Of a DNA stretch of 64,000 nucleotides, positions 46,340-57,750 are shown piece after piece. The notes under the pieces were generated by a model. That model was not told the DNA's origin. It was given only the letters and a program-made list of their open reading frames with translations, and made no database searches. This DNA comes from Microstegium vimineum. Its lineage: Eukaryota; Streptophyta; Magnoliopsida; Poales; Poaceae. Where the stretch lies: contig CM039119.1 of the NCBI GenBank assembly GCA_022036555.1, positions 6,696,001 to 6,760,000 on the forward strand. Reading direction: 5' to 3'. The first letter of the stretch is position 1, and every line of letters begins with the position of its first letter. The position numbers and the translations under genes were made by a program.

Positions 46340-46485
46340 TTCCTTGAATAGTTAGAGTATCATAAACTATGTAATCCTTAATGAAATATTGTTTTAGTAA
46401 TTTGTATTGAATTTGAGATCATATGGAGATGTAGAGATTGATGAGTTGTACGACGTTGTTGATTGATGTATGCCATGTCAAAAGG

Positions 46486-46818
46486 GAATTCAAAAACTAA
46501 AAAGAATTGGACCTTGAGTGTATAAGCAATAATGTAGAGCTACTCAAAACTAGCAAAAGCTATTTTGGAATATTTTCAACTTCTATTCAAATTTTTGGAG
46601 TAATTACAAAGGGGGTTAATTGAATTTTAAACCCTTATTCAAATTCAAAAAGGAATTCAAAAACTAAAAAGAATTAGACCTTGAGTGTATAAGCAATAAT
46701 GTAGAGCTTCTCAAAACTAACAAAAGCTATTTTGGAAGATTTTCAACTTCTATTCAAATTTTTGGAATAATTACAAAGGGGTAATTGAATTTTAAACCCT
46801 TATTCAAATTCAAAATAG
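46486..46818. repeat. 167-bp tandem duplication
   Basis: Two copies start GAATTCAAAAACTAAAAAGA, at 46486 and 46653. They share CCTTGAGTGTATAAGCAATA and CAACTTCTATTCAAATTTTT, and a short third start follows at about 46818. The repeat lies between the two CACTA 2 genes. Confidence 0.9.
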
Positions 46819-46849
46819 AATTAAAAAACTAAACATAATTTGAATATGC

Positions 46850-49224
46850 TCCTTGGGAGAAAGCATTTGAAGGTGAATCCGCTTCCTATAGGAGCCGGGC
46901 GAGGGCTAGAACGCAAAGAGAAGAGGAGTTCCAAAGGATGCGACATGAGCTAGAACAGAGCATGGAAGCACGGATAGCTGCTCAAGTGGCGAGCGCTATG
47001 CAAACCATGTGTACGAGTCAAGGGCTGCAGGCAATCCCGACTTTGAATATCCCAGTACCCGGCAAGGGCCGCAGTAGTTGTGGCTCAACCCCTATGCTTG
47101 ATGGCATCAATGTTCCTCATCTGGTGGACAACATCAAAGAACCTGTGAATGTCAGGTTGTACATCCGTCAGCAGTGGACCAAAGACAAGGTGGCGGTCGG
47201 ACAAGCATTTCCTAGAGGAGAGAACGTCATTCATGGCAAGCCAGTGCCACTCGGGTATGCCAGGGTCAGCATTGATAAGATCTTGGACAATAAGTACAAT
47301 AAGATACATATTGATTTCTCAGTGGAGGAAGAAAGGCCGCCTCTAGTTCACAACTTGGGCACTCATGTCGCCTGGCGCAAACGCTTTATCAAGCTAGATG
47401 AGTAGCCATCTTCGGATGATGAGGATGACAGTGAATCATCTCGGTCGCCTCTGCGAAGAGGTTTCTCTCCTCGTCAAGATCCACCGACACCTCCTCCACC
47501 ATCAAAAGAGAAGACTCCTTCTCCACCGCTAAAGAAGAAGACTCCTTCTCCACTGCCAAAGGAGAAGACTCCTCCTCCTCCTCCACCAGATTCAAAGTCC
47601 TCAGGATCTCGACGGCCTAGCGCTAGATCAGGTTCGACTTCGCAATAGAAGAGGTCATCAGCTTCGGTTGGTAAAGATCCCAAGACGACTATTAAAAGGC
47701 GGAAGCCTGCGCCGACTAAGGACGATATTCTACGAGCTCAGATTGTAGAAAAGGCCGCCCAACTTGCCTTGTATGAACGATTTGCTTATATACCTGAGCA
47801 CTTATCACAGAGCCAATTTGAAAGGCAAAACAAAATTCCGGGTAATCAAGAAAGAGCTAGAGAAATACACATCTTAGACCAGCTAAACATACAAAACTTG
47901 GCCATGGAAATGGACATAAGCATGGAGGAGCCCGAAAATCTCTATTACGGAAAAACCGAATTTCAAAAGGCCACAGTTCTATACAAGTTTCAACTAGGCA
48001 AGCCTATGGTCACCAACGAAGAAGAGTATAAAAATTTGCCAACAAACATGCGATAGTTGCATGATTATTACATCATAGATAGTAACAGCAGTAAAGACAA
48101 GAATGCAACCTTTGAAGTATGCATCCCTTCTAGTGTGGTTTTTAATTATCCTGAAGAAGTTGTGCATACTATTTATTATGAAGACCTCTTTCAACTCTTT
48201 CAACGACGCTCGCTGGATGCACAGATTATGATGTTATGGACTCTGTAAGTACCATACCATAACAACGTTATAATAAACTATGTGATCTGCATTTGAATAT
48301 ATCCATGTTTATTTTGCAGGTGTGTAGCAAAATTTTGCCTTAAAGAGCGAAAGAGAAATTTTGACTTCTTGGACCCCATCTTGGTAAATAAGACAACATG
48401 CAAAGCCGATCTGAGAGATACCTATGTATCACAAAGTTTGAAGATTGAGTTTGAAAGAATGTTCTCAGTCCAGAAATCAAACGCACTGCTAACCTACAAT
48501 TGTGAGTATGTGTTCTTGACCCTTACTTAAGTGTTTTTTTCTTGATATGTCATTCAATAACATGGACTTTGTGATTGCAGCAACCATTACGTCCTCGTAG
48601 ATATCGGTCTTAAAGATTCAACTATCGAGGTGTGGGACTCAAGGAAGAAGCCACTTAAGCTTATCGACCCCCTAGTCAAAGTGCTAAATAAGTAAGTGAA
48701 CCCAATATCACAACACTTTTCAATCACATATGATATTGTAATTAATGTTCTTAGCCTTCACACTTCATTTACATTATCACATAGAATGAAGGCGTTACCT
48801 AATTGGAAAAATGTGGAGCCTAAGATGCAAAAGAAATATAGAGCCCCATTCACAGTGAAGTACATGGAGGGGGTCAGGACCCTAGATCAACCAATGGGGA
48901 ACAACAAATGCGGGTTCTATGTGATGTGGGCAATGCTTTGCTACTTTGGTTCAAAACTAGGAATAGGAGATGGCATGGTACGTAGGCATCTCATTTTAAT
49001 TCTATTGTTTTGTCTTACGTATGTGCATCTCAATATCATCTTGTATCAATTTACAGCGCAAAGATCAGTGCAGGTTTCTAGATTTTGAGATAAAAGGATT
49101 TCAAGAGGAGATAACAGCTCTTATTCTGGACGAGATAGTGTATAGAAAAGGATCTCTAGCCATTGTGAAGAGTGAGAACTTCAAGAAGAACTATGGAAAA
49201 TACCGCCTCGAAAGGCTATTGTAA
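46850..49224 (+). pseudogene. CACTA 2 second gene with Ulp1/C48 protease domain
   Basis: The plus-strand gene begins around AFEGESASYRSRARAR and continues MRHELEQSMEARIAAQVASA, a conserved domain near PVPLGYARVSIDKILDNKYN, a Pro/Lys/Ser linker (KEKTPSPPLKKKTPS) and a region with KAAQLALYERFAYIPEH. In-frame TAG stops at about 47403, 47646 and 48054 interrupt the linker regions. The Ulp1-like part is spliced: donors at about 48246, 48498 and 48693 and acceptors before GTGTGTAGC, CAACCATTAC and AATGAAGGCG. It contains NHYVLVDIG (His), VWDSRKKPL (Asp) and MGNNKCGFYVMWAM (Cys), ending YRLERLL at 49224. The protease catalytic set is kept. These domains are usual in plant CACTA second genes; whether they act on SUMO is unknown. 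Confidence 0.78.
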
Positions 49225-49395
49225 TGCGACATTTAATTCGATACTTTAAGTTTTGTTTGGATGTTTTGTAATAATTACTATAAATGTGTGATGACTTTGT
49301 ATTGTCATTGGTCCACAACCACCTTCAATTCACATCGATATCAAACAGTTCGATAGCAGACACCTCCACGACCTCCCACCCCACCACCTCTACCA

Positions 49396-49424
49396 TAAAC
49401 CCTAAACCCTAAACCCTAAACCCC
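49396..49424. repeat. Short interstitial telomere-type repeat
   Basis: About three and a half TAAACCC units lie near the right end of CACTA 2. Confidence 0.85.
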
Positions 49425-49477
49425 ATATAAAAATAAAACAATTAATAAAATGCAAATTTAAAAAACAATATCACTGT

Positions 49478-49568
49478 CAGTTGGTGACACAAACCGGCAG
49501 TGATATGCCTACCTTCACTGTCGGTTGGTGTCACAAACCGGCAGTGATGACATGGCCTCATCACTGCC
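49478..49568. repeat. CACTA 2 right subterminal repeats
   Basis: CACTGTCRGTTGGTG, CACAAACCGGCAGTGAT and TCACTGCC alternate, forming inverted pairs. The block is cut off by the 5' LTR at 49569. Confidence 0.75.
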
Positions 49569-50963
49569 TATTAACACTGGATTTTGGCACGATGACAGGT
49601 GGGCCAGTACGCAGTAAATTTGCAGAGACAGGTGTTCGGAGTATTCGACAAGTATCCGTGCGGTCGGCTAATTTCCAAAGATTCGGCAAATGATTGTGAG
49701 GTCGGCTATTATGAGGAAGGGCAGTTTTCCGTTGAAGAAGCGACAAAAGCGGCAAGTAAAAACCGATCGGGCAATGAAGACCGCAATAATTAAGGCAATA
49801 AAGACTCCGAAGGAAACTAAAGTCAAAGATGTCGTATTTTCCTTTGATATTTTGTAGTCGTGTCCTTTTAGGACTCATGTCATGACCAGAGTATAAATAT
49901 AAACCCTTGACCATTGTAAAAAGGGTTCACAGACAAATCAATACAACCGGCCCCGTGCCAACTTCGAGTCTTTTGTCGTGTCCTCGAGTTCTTCGAGAGG
50001 AATCATCGATCCGTCGACCTCCGTAAGTCCCGACAACCTTGTTATCATGTCTAGTATCATGCGGTGGATTTAGACGTCGATGCAAGTAGTCTTGTTTGTT
50101 TTCAATGATCGTGCGGCGGATCCTTGCTTGACAATCAAGAAGTCTTCGCTTATATTTCGTTTACGAGTAGATACCGTGCGGCAGACGTTTGCTCGATATG
50201 CTTAGCAAAAGCAAAATAGTTATCAACTCTATTAGATTTGGCAAGATCTAATAGATTCATTAAGTTATCACGTGTTGCATGTTTTAGATATTTTATATAT
50301 TTGTAACACTCTTTTGCCCAATATAGATTGATACGGTTTGACTATATTCTTTCTTGTAGATCTATTTATGCTTTAACAATTATTGCTTTCATGTTGTCTC
50401 TACAAATAGATCTTATGTTCATAATAGCCGAATTAGTCTAATCTAGATTTCTACGTGTTGCGGGTCCGTGCATGTTAACCACATTTAAGCTTTGATAAGG
50501 TTAGGTATCGTGCGGCAGATACAAGCTTTAGATTAGTTTGATCATGTTTGCTTACATGTTCCTTCATCATGGATCCCAACTTAGTTGGATTGCCGAGCTT
50601 GGTTATGCCTTAACTCATAGTCAATTATGATTCGTCCAAACGTACTTTTCTCATGCATGCACATTCGGCAATCAACGCTTTACGTACTTTATGTTTGTTT
50701 TAGCCGAATGATCTATAAGACTTGTTGGCAGACAACTTCTATAGCTGTATGTCGTCGTAAGTGGCTTCAGGGCCGTATATATGGAACTGTCTGGTCTCAC
50801 CTAGCATGTTCCAGTTTTGTATCTAATGATTTTTATCCCTTGTTAGTTTCAGGTCAAGCTAACTGGCACATTTCCAAATTTCAAAACACCCAGACACCTA
50901 ATTGAAGCCATGCTTTCCGGCTTGTTGTGTGTAAGGCACAGTGCGTCACATTTTATGTCAACA
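49569..50963 (+). repeat. 5' LTR of the Tat element
   Basis: Starts TATTAACACTGG where the 3' LTR reads TGTTAACACTGG, so the first G has changed to A. The end is probably GTCAACA at 50957-50963, inverse of TGTTAAC; homology to the 3' LTR is visible only to about 50950. It contains a TATA-like GTATAAATATAAACC near 49890 and several copies of CGTGCGGCRGAT-like text. Confidence 0.88.
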
Positions 50964-50970
50964 CACTTTT

Positions 50971-50989
50971 TGGCACGCCCAGTGGGACC
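50971..50989 (+). promoter_or_regulatory. Primer-binding-site-like sequence
   Basis: TGGCACGCCCAGTGGGACC lies just after the inferred LTR end. It is not the usual initiator-Met PBS (TGGTATCAGAGC), which fits Tat elements. The tRNA used was not determined. Confidence 0.5.
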
Positions 50990-51000
50990 ACACATTCAAG

Positions 51001-52960
51001 ATGCCTGAATTCGACAATAACCAGGTTCTGGATGTGACTATGGATGAGTTACCAGAAGACCTGAGGAATACGATCCAGCAAGCATGTGATGAGTTTCAAC
51101 ATAAGTGCTTGATGTCCTTTTCAAAGAATAAAAGCAACAAGGTTTTTCAGAAGCAGTCGCTCCCGAGGACTCTCCTTCCACATCATTCTGATTACACCGA
51201 AGAAGAAGATGCTCGGAAGCTGACTGAAATGGTTTACAAGGCCATGAGTGACACTATGAAAAATCATCATACGACTTTCTTGAATACCTTTCACACGATC
51301 ATGGTCAGTACTTTCGGTCCATCTGCTGATAAATACTTTGAGGAGGCTGCTGGTCCAATGCAAGGACCGACATTGTTCCATGTGCCAAAACGTTAGGAGA
51401 AGACTGCTGAGGATGGCGGAGCACCTGACATGAACCAAGGTGGGATGGTTCCTCACCAAAAACAACCTCCCATAACTTATGGCCAGCTTGCGTTCGACAC
51501 TTCAGAAAACGTCCTACAATCGGCTTTCAAGGTGTCTCTAGCAGCAAACAGGTTGCAGAAGAATGTGTATGGGGACGGATATCAAGAGTTTGCCGATCAC
51601 AATGCTATTGATGCTCTCCCGAATCTAGGGTATAAGAACTCAGCAGGGTTGCCTTTTGAAGGGCCAGCACATGGAGCTCCAAATTCAAATATTGACCTTA
51701 TCATGCATAGGATGGCGGACATGATGCAGAATCAGTTTGGCTTGAAGCCAAAGAATCAGTCCTATGCATACAAGTCCCCTTATCCAGAGTGGTATAACCG
51801 AGTGGCACTCCCTCCGAGGGTGAAGCCTCCCACAGATTTGACCAAGTTTTCTAGTCAGGATGATACTAGCACCATAGAACACATCAGCCGATACTTGATG
51901 CAGCTTGGAGAGGCATCTGCAGACGAAGCTTGGAGGATTCGGTATTTTCCATTGTCTCTGACAGGGCCAGCTTTCACGTGGTTTACATCTCTGCCAGCAA
52001 ATTCTATTGGTACATGGGCAGAATTAGAGCAGAGGTTCCATGTGTATTTCTTTACAGGCACTAATGAGAAGAAGCTAGTTGACCTTATGAGCTTGAGGAA
52101 GAGGGCTAATGAAACACCCCAGGAGTATCTCCGCGGGTTCAGAGAGACCAAAAACCTCTGCTATTCCTTGAATCTGCCAGATGACCAATTGCCAGGGATG
52201 GCAATAGCGGGCATGCAACCAAATGTCAGGGAGAAGCTATTCGGCATGGACTTTGATGACCTTGGTCAGTTGTTGCAACGGTTGGTGATGATGAGTAATC
52301 AAGCTCAAGGGTTCAGGGAGATAACCGCTTTCAGAAGGGCGATGTGGCTAATGAGATGTATCAAAGTTTCCTGGAAGAAGCAGCAGAGTACGACGATCAA
52401 TATGAGATAGCCGCAGCCGAATTGGTCTGGGCGAAAGAGCCGACTCAGGTTAATCAACGATGGTTGAGGCAGCAGAAGGGTACTTACGACTTTGATGTCT
52501 CCAAGTCAGACAAGTTGTTCGAGTTGTTGTTAAGAGAGGGACGCATCAAATTGCCAGAAGGGCACCCCATGCTGCGCCCTGAAGGGGTAAAAGACAGGAA
52601 ATTTTGCGATTTCCACAATACCAATTCCCATTCCATCAATGATTGCCGAGTGTTCAGAATGCGAATCCAGAAGGGTATCCAGGAAGGTTATCTGAAGTTT
52701 GATGGCAAGATGAAAATTGATGCTAATCCTTTTGCACAGAACACGGTGTCTTTCTCTATGAACATGGTTGCCATAGAAGACCCCAAAGACCAGGGCAAGA
52801 TGAAGGTGTTGACCTTAGACAGAGCAAGAAGAGCTGGTGTTGTTGACCCTGATCGGCAGATTACGAATGAGGAGTTCCGGCTGCGGGCTCAATTCCAGAA
52901 TAGCCGAACCAAGAGAGGGAAGCTTCCGGACCCAGGGTTACGACACGGATTCTGTTAAAC
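51001..52960 (+). pseudogene. gag: Tat element gag region
   Basis: Gag is the structural protein of the virus-like particle. The first frame (51001-51396, MPEFDNNQVLDVTM...) ends at a TAG at 51394. The same frame resumes to 52410 with the retrotransposon gag core GPAFTWFTSLPANSIGTWAE, EKKLVDLMSLRKRANE and QEYLRGFRETKNLCYSL. A one-base shift near 52335 moves to the frame 52344-52958 (KFCDFHNTNSHSINDCRVF). A zinc-knuckle-like Cys/His cluster (CSFFKHYW..CPEC) lies just downstream at 53108-53170. It cannot be translated as one protein. Confidence 0.85.
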
Positions 52961-53143
52961 AAATGGCGACGGGAATGAGAGCAGTATCAGAGGCAGAGGT
53001 ATTACAAGGAATAGGAGTTCATAGAGGAACATCAGAGGTACGAGGAAAAGATGTACCAGAGAGAGCAAGAGTACATGAGAGAGCAGGAGTAGTCTCATTG
53101 GGGATGCTCGTTCTTCAAGCATTATTGGAATGAAGGCCTGAAG

Positions 53144-54022
53144 TTGCCTGCTAGGAACAATTGCCCCGAATGCAGTGATCAATATTTAGGGTACAGGCAA
53201 TCCCAGGTCAACCGCCGTCCGGTCCATGAAAGACTTGGAGCACAGTTTCCTGAGGACGATCGGCGTTTGAAAATAGACAGCTTTGAGAATCGGCAAGGCA
53301 AGAGATTTGCCGATCAGGAGTGGGTCCATTATAAGGAAGGCGCTAAGGAGGAAGAACACCATGAATATGTGTGGCAGAAGGGACAATGGTGTCCACCCGG
53401 GCTAAGGAAGAGCCAGAAGAGGAGAGTACAGTGCTTGAGGAACAAGGAACTGACACAAACAGTTGCCAAAAAGAAACAGATATGGCGTCCTAAGAAAAAA
53501 CCCGACGAGCATGACCATTCGGCTGATGCATGCATGACTTTCTTCCTTCCATCAGAGTTCATAGCTCCCGAGGACCAAGACATCCAAGAGGAGGTGTACT
53601 CAGATTTCGATGAGAGCGAATATCAGGATCTAATGGCCCAACTTGTCCTGGCTCAGTGGGCAGTTTTCGATAAGCCGTCCAAGCATCGATATTTGAAGCC
53701 GCTTTACATGAAGGGGTACCTCAATGGCAAGCCTCTGACCAAGATGTTTGTTGATGGAGGGGCTTCCATCAATATTATGCCTTATATCACCTTTAGGAAG
53801 CTCGGGATGACTAACGAGGAACTGTTGAAGACTGACATGGTGCTCAGGGACTTTGCTGGCAATCCTTCTGACACCCGAGGGGCTGTACACATCGAGTTGA
53901 TGATTGGATCAAAAACGTTGATTACTACCTTCTTTATCATTGATGGCAAGGGGGCATATAGTCTACTCTTAGGAAGAGATTGGATCCATGCTAACTGCTG
54001 CATACCTTCAACCATGCATTAG
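53144..54022 (+). CDS. PR: Tat element protease region
   Basis: This is an aspartic protease that cuts the polyprotein. After the basic and acidic linker come PLTKMFVDGGASINIMPYIT with the DGGAS active-site loop usual in Tat elements, RDFAGNPSDTRGAVHIEL and AYSLLLGRDWIHA. The frame ends at a TAG (54020-54022) after STMH. It is only part of the original polyprotein and is now separated from RT by stops and shifts between 54022 and 54130. Confidence 0.82.
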   Translation: MPARNNCPECSDQYLGYRQSQVNRRPVHERLGAQFPEDDRRLKIDSFENRQGKRFADQEWVHYKEGAKEEEHHEYVWQKGQWCPPGLRKSQKRRVQCLRNKELTQTVAKKKQIWRPKKKPDEHDHSADACMTFFLPSEFIAPEDQDIQEEVYSDFDESEYQDLMAQLVLAQWAVFDKPSKHRYLKPLYMKGYLNGKPLTKMFVDGGASINIMPYITFRKLGMTNEELLKTDMVLRDFAGNPSDTRGAVHIELMIGSKTLITTFFIIDGKGAYSLLLGRDWIHANCCIPSTMH

Positions 54023-54125
54023 ATTTTCATTCAGTGGATTGGAGATGATGTTGAAACTGTTCATGCTGATGATTTGGTAAGTGTTGCTACTACGAATCCT
54101 ACCTACTGGGAAATGATAGCGTCGA

Positions 54126-55376
54126 TTGTTTCTCTGGAAAAGTATGGGAGGAAGGTCCTGTGAACGTCTTCAACAAGTACCAACAGCCGATCCAAGCAGT
54201 CGGCTCTCAAAGCAATTTTTGATGGGGAACCCGATTGATGGTAACAAAGGAAAGTTGGGACGTGGTTTTATGTCGGCCGATAAGCTAGAAGAAATAAATG
54301 TTGGTGATGATGTCAAGCCAAGGCCGATGTATATCAGTGCAAATTTAGACCCAGAGCATAGATTAAAGTTGATAGACCTTCTAAAAGAATTCAAGGATTG
54401 TTTTGCTTGGGATTATACGAAGATGCCCGGACTGGATCGTTCTATTGTTGAGCATCGATTGCCGATTAAGCTCGGGTATCGTCCTTACAAACAACCTCCT
54501 CGGAAAATTTTCAAAGAGGAGGTACTGGCCGATGTGAAAAAAGAAGTTGAATGATTATTAGAAGTGAATTTCATTCGGCCATGCAGGTATGCAGAGTGGA
54601 TTTCAAGCATAGTTTCGGTGTACAAGAAGAATGGAAAGATGAGGGTCTGCATTGACTTTAGAAATCTCAATAAAGCCACTCCAATGGATGGTTACCCAAT
54701 GCTGGTTACCGATTTACTTGTCGATGCCGCGGCTGGTTATGAAGTCATCAGCTTTATTGACGATAATACTGGCTATAACCAAATCTTTATGGCAATAGAG
54801 GATATTTCAAAGACAGCCTTCAGATGCCCTGGTCATATTGGTTTGTTTGAGTGGATCGTCATGACTTTTGGTTTAAAGAATGCCGGTGCAACTTATCAAA
54901 GGGCCATGAACTATATTTTCCACAAGTTGATCGGCAAAATCGTGGAGATCTATATTGATGACGTAGTGGTCAAGTCTAGAAATCACAAGGGACATTTAGC
55001 CGATTTAAGGAGGACTTTGGAGTGCACCAGGAAGCATGGTTTGAGGATGAACCCGAATAAGTGTGCCTTTGGGGTCTCGGCTGGTGAGTTTTTAGGATTT
55101 CTAGTCCATAAAGGAGGGATCGAAGTCAGTAAGAAGAGCATGGAAGCGATAGACAAAGTTATCCCTCCAACTAATCTCACAGAGCTGCAATCGCTGCTCG
55201 GCAAGATTAATTTTGTAAGAAGATTCATATCTAATTTGTTAGAAAGAGTTTTGTCTTTCTCTCCGCTGTTAAAGCTTAAAAAGGATCAAGAGTTTGTATG
55301 GGGTGACGTACAACATAAGGCTTTTGATGAGATCAAAGAGTACATGAAGGCGCCACCTGTGTTGGTACCTCCATAG
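54126..55376 (+). pseudogene. RT: Tat element reverse transcriptase
   Basis: RT copies the element's RNA into DNA. Motifs: NFIRPCRYAEWISSIVSVYK, KMRVCIDFRNLNKATP, SFIDDNTGYNQIFMAIED, KTAFRCPGHIGLFEWIVM, TFGLKNAGATYQRAMNYIF and the catalytic YIDDVVVKS. An in-frame TGA at 54552 lies before the core, and a TAG at 55374 precedes RNase H. The YIDD box is intact, but the usual Gly-containing loop reads DDNTGYNQ, which would need two G-to-A changes from the usual form. Confidence 0.88.
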
Positions 55377-56312
55377 CTTGATAAACCTTTTAAGTTGTAC
55401 GTGGCGGCTGATAATCTGACAATAGGATCGGCCCTCATGCAGGAGTTTGAGGGAAAAGAAAGAGTAATAGCTTACCTTAGCCAAAAGCTGCTAGATCCAG
55501 AGACAAGGTATTCGGCTACGGAAAGGCTTTGCTTGTGTGTATATTACTCGTGTACCAAGTTTCGGCACTACTTGTTGAATGCCGAATGCGTGGTAGTTTC
55601 TGAGTTTGATGTAATAAAGCATATGTTATTAATGCCAATTTTAAATGGAAGGATTGACAAATGGATTTTATCTTTGTCGGAATTTGATTTAAGGTACGAA
55701 TCGGCAAAAGCAGTAAAGGGTCAAATTATTGTCGATTTTGTTACCCAGCATCGTGATCCTTCTGCTAACATGATAAGTATTGCACCTTGGACTTTGTTTT
55801 TTGATGGTTCGTCTTGTAGCAAACGTGGTGGTGCTGGCATTCTCTTGATCTCTCCACGTGGGGTAACTTTTAAGTATGCCATCCCTATTGAATTCTATGT
55901 TACTAACAATCAAGCAGAGTATGAAGCACTCCTTAGAGGACTTCGGCTTCTTGTTGAAATAAAGGTTGTTGCTGTCGAGATCTTCGGAGACTCTAAGTTG
56001 GTAATTAACCAGCTGATCGGCCAATATGAATGCAAGAGTGATATGCTAAGAGAATATTATGAAGAATGCCGAGAGCTTTTGAAGAATTTTCAGGTAGCAA
56101 CCTTGCATCATATCCCTAGGGGGCATAATGAAGAAGCGAATAAGCTGGCTCAAGCTGCTTCGGGATACCGGGAGGATCAAGAGATTCATGCTTTGGATGA
56201 GAGTCGGGTAGTTGATGACTGGAGAAACGAAGTTGTCGATTACTTAAAGAATCCATCACAAAAGGTTTTCCCGAAAGCTCAGATACAAAGCTCTCAAGTT
56301 CGTGCTCCTTGA
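55377..56312 (+). CDS. RH: Tat element RNase H plus second (archaeal-type) RNase H
   Basis: RNase H degrades the RNA strand of the hybrid. The first domain reads FKLYVAADNLTIGSALMQEF, VIAYLSQKLLDPETRYS, ERLCLCVYYSCTKFRHYLL. A second RNase H follows: WTLFFDGSSCSKRGGAGILL, NNQAEYEALLRGLRLLVE, VEIFGDSKLVINQLIGQYEC and LHHIPRGHNEEANKLAQAAS, keeping D, E, D and a late D/N acid set. Two RNase H domains are a hallmark of Tat. The frame ends at 56312, where integrase continues after a one-base shift near 56280. Confidence 0.88.
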   Translation, partial: LDKPFKLYVAADNLTIGSALMQEFEGKERVIAYLSQKLLDPETRYSATERLCLCVYYSCTKFRHYLLNAECVVVSEFDVIKHMLLMPILNGRIDKWILSLSEFDLRYESAKAVKGQIIVDFVTQHRDPSANMISIAPWTLFFDGSSCSKRGGAGILLISPRGVTFKYAIPIEFYVTNNQAEYEALLRGLRLLVEIKVVAVEIFGDSKLVINQLIGQYECKSDMLREYYEECRELLKNFQVATLHHIPRGHNEEANKLAQAASGYREDQEIHALDESRVVDDWRNEVVDYLKNPSQKVFPKAQIQSSQVRAP

Positions 56313-57477
56313 TGACCAGTTGTACTATAAATCCAAAGATGGGGTACTCCTCAAATGTTTGAGTCAAGAAGAGGCCAGAAAGCTGATGTATGAAGTTCAT
56401 GAAGGAGTGTGTGGTGCACATCAATCGGCTTACCGAATGAAGTGGATGATTAGGAGAACCGGTTATTTTTGGCCAACCATGCTTGAAGATTGTTTTGAAT
56501 ATTACAAGGGGTGTCAAGATTGTCAGAGATTCGACAATATTCAAAGAGCTCCAGCATCGACTATGAACCCGATTATCAAGCCTTGACCGTTTAGAGGATG
56601 GGGCATAGATTTGATTGGTTAGATTCATCCTCCTTCTAGCAAAGGACATAAGTTTGTGCTATTGGCCACAGATTATTTTACAAAGTGGGTTGAAGCTATC
56701 CCTTTGAAGAAGGTTACATCAGAAAACATGGTCAATTTTGTTAAGGAGCATATAATTCACAGATTCGGGATTCCTCAAACTATAACAACAGATCAAGAAA
56801 CTCAGTTCACTTCATCCGAATTTTGTGATTTTGCTGAGGAAATGGGAATCAAGTTGTACAATTCTTCTCCTTATTATGCACAAGCTAATGGCCAGTCCGA
56901 AGCATCGAATAAGATCATGATTAAGATTATTTAGAAAAAGATTGATGAGAAGCTGAAGAAGTGGCATTCGGTTCTTAATGAGGCTTTATGGACTTACCAA
57001 ATGGCTTGTCATGGGTCTACTCAAGCATCTCCCTATGAGTTGGTTTATGGGCATCATGCTGTGCTACCGTGGGAGTTGCAATAGGGTTCGAGACGAGTTA
57101 CGTTGCAAAACGATTTGAAGAAAGAAGATTATAAGGACATAATGATGGATGAATTAGAGGATTTGCATTTAGTTTGTCTCAAAGTGTTGGAAAATATTGA
57201 GAAAAACAAATTACGTGTTGCCAAATATTATAACAAAAAGGTCAGAGAAAAGCAATTCGCGGAAGGAGATTTGGTTTAGAAAGCTATATTGCTGATTGGG
57301 ACAAAAGATAAAGCGTTCGGCAAATGGTCTCCGAATTGGGTAGGACCTTTTCGGGTAGTGAGGTGTGCGCCTGACAATGCGTATATTTTAAGGACTCTAC
57401 TGGGAGAAGAGTTCACTAGAGCTATTAATGGAAGATTTCTTAAGAGATTTCATCCTAGTGTTGAGGTTGGTGCATAA
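56302..57477 (+). pseudogene. IN: Tat element integrase
   Basis: Integrase inserts the DNA copy. The frame reads MLLDDQLYYKSKDGVLLKCL, then the HHCC finger (HEGVCGAHQ...CQDCQRF). The DDE core shows GIDLIG, TTDQETQFTSSEF and YYAQANGQSEASNK (Asp, Asp, Glu present). The C-terminal part is KAFGKWSPNWVGPFRV, ending SVEVGA at 57477. In-frame stops at 56584 (TGA), 56620, 56932, 57082 and 57277 (all TAG) disable it. Confidence 0.88.
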
Positions 57478-57750
57478 ACAGACTTAAGAAGTTTGGTACA
57501 CAAATAGCCGATGTAGAGGCATCGCCTTTAGCCGAAAAAATACTCTGAAAGCTTGGAGAATAGCCAACGCGGTATGTGTCGCCTTTAGAGCAAAAATATA
57601 AACACAATCGACTAAGGACAACGTCATGGAGTTCATAAAGCATTCTTCAGAGCTACTATTCTCAGAAAGATTCAAAGAGGAAAAACAAGTGGAAATCACA
57701 GATGATATTTCACAAGATAAGTAGTTTTTACATAGAATCCTAGGTACAAA
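57478..57750. other. Short spacer after integrase with two-fold repeat
   Basis: TAGCCGATGTAGAGGCATCG and TAGCCAACGCGGTATGTGTCG, each followed by CCTTTAG and an AAAATA run, make an imperfect duplication. Confidence 0.5.

Larger units (their letters stand above)
44236..49568 (+). mobile_element. CACTA transposon 2, left-truncated
   Basis: It carries tnp2 (from the middle of the Transposase_21 core) followed by a Ulp1-containing gene on the plus strand. It ends in subterminal hairpin repeats (GTCGGTTGGTG and CACAAACCGGCAGTGATG) up to 49568. There the 5' LTR of the Tat retrotransposon begins, so the right CACTA end itself is not present in the window. The left boundary lies near 44232 inside tnp2. 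Its repeats differ from CACTA 1, so it is a different family. Confidence 0.8.

Noticed and set aside
48057..48248. Independent small gene
   Set aside because: It is in frame with the preceding part of the CACTA 2 second gene after a TAG and ends at a splice donor, so it is an exon portion of that gene.
49396..49424. Chromosome end
   Set aside because: Only about 3.5 telomere units, embedded in a transposon with sequence continuing on both sides.
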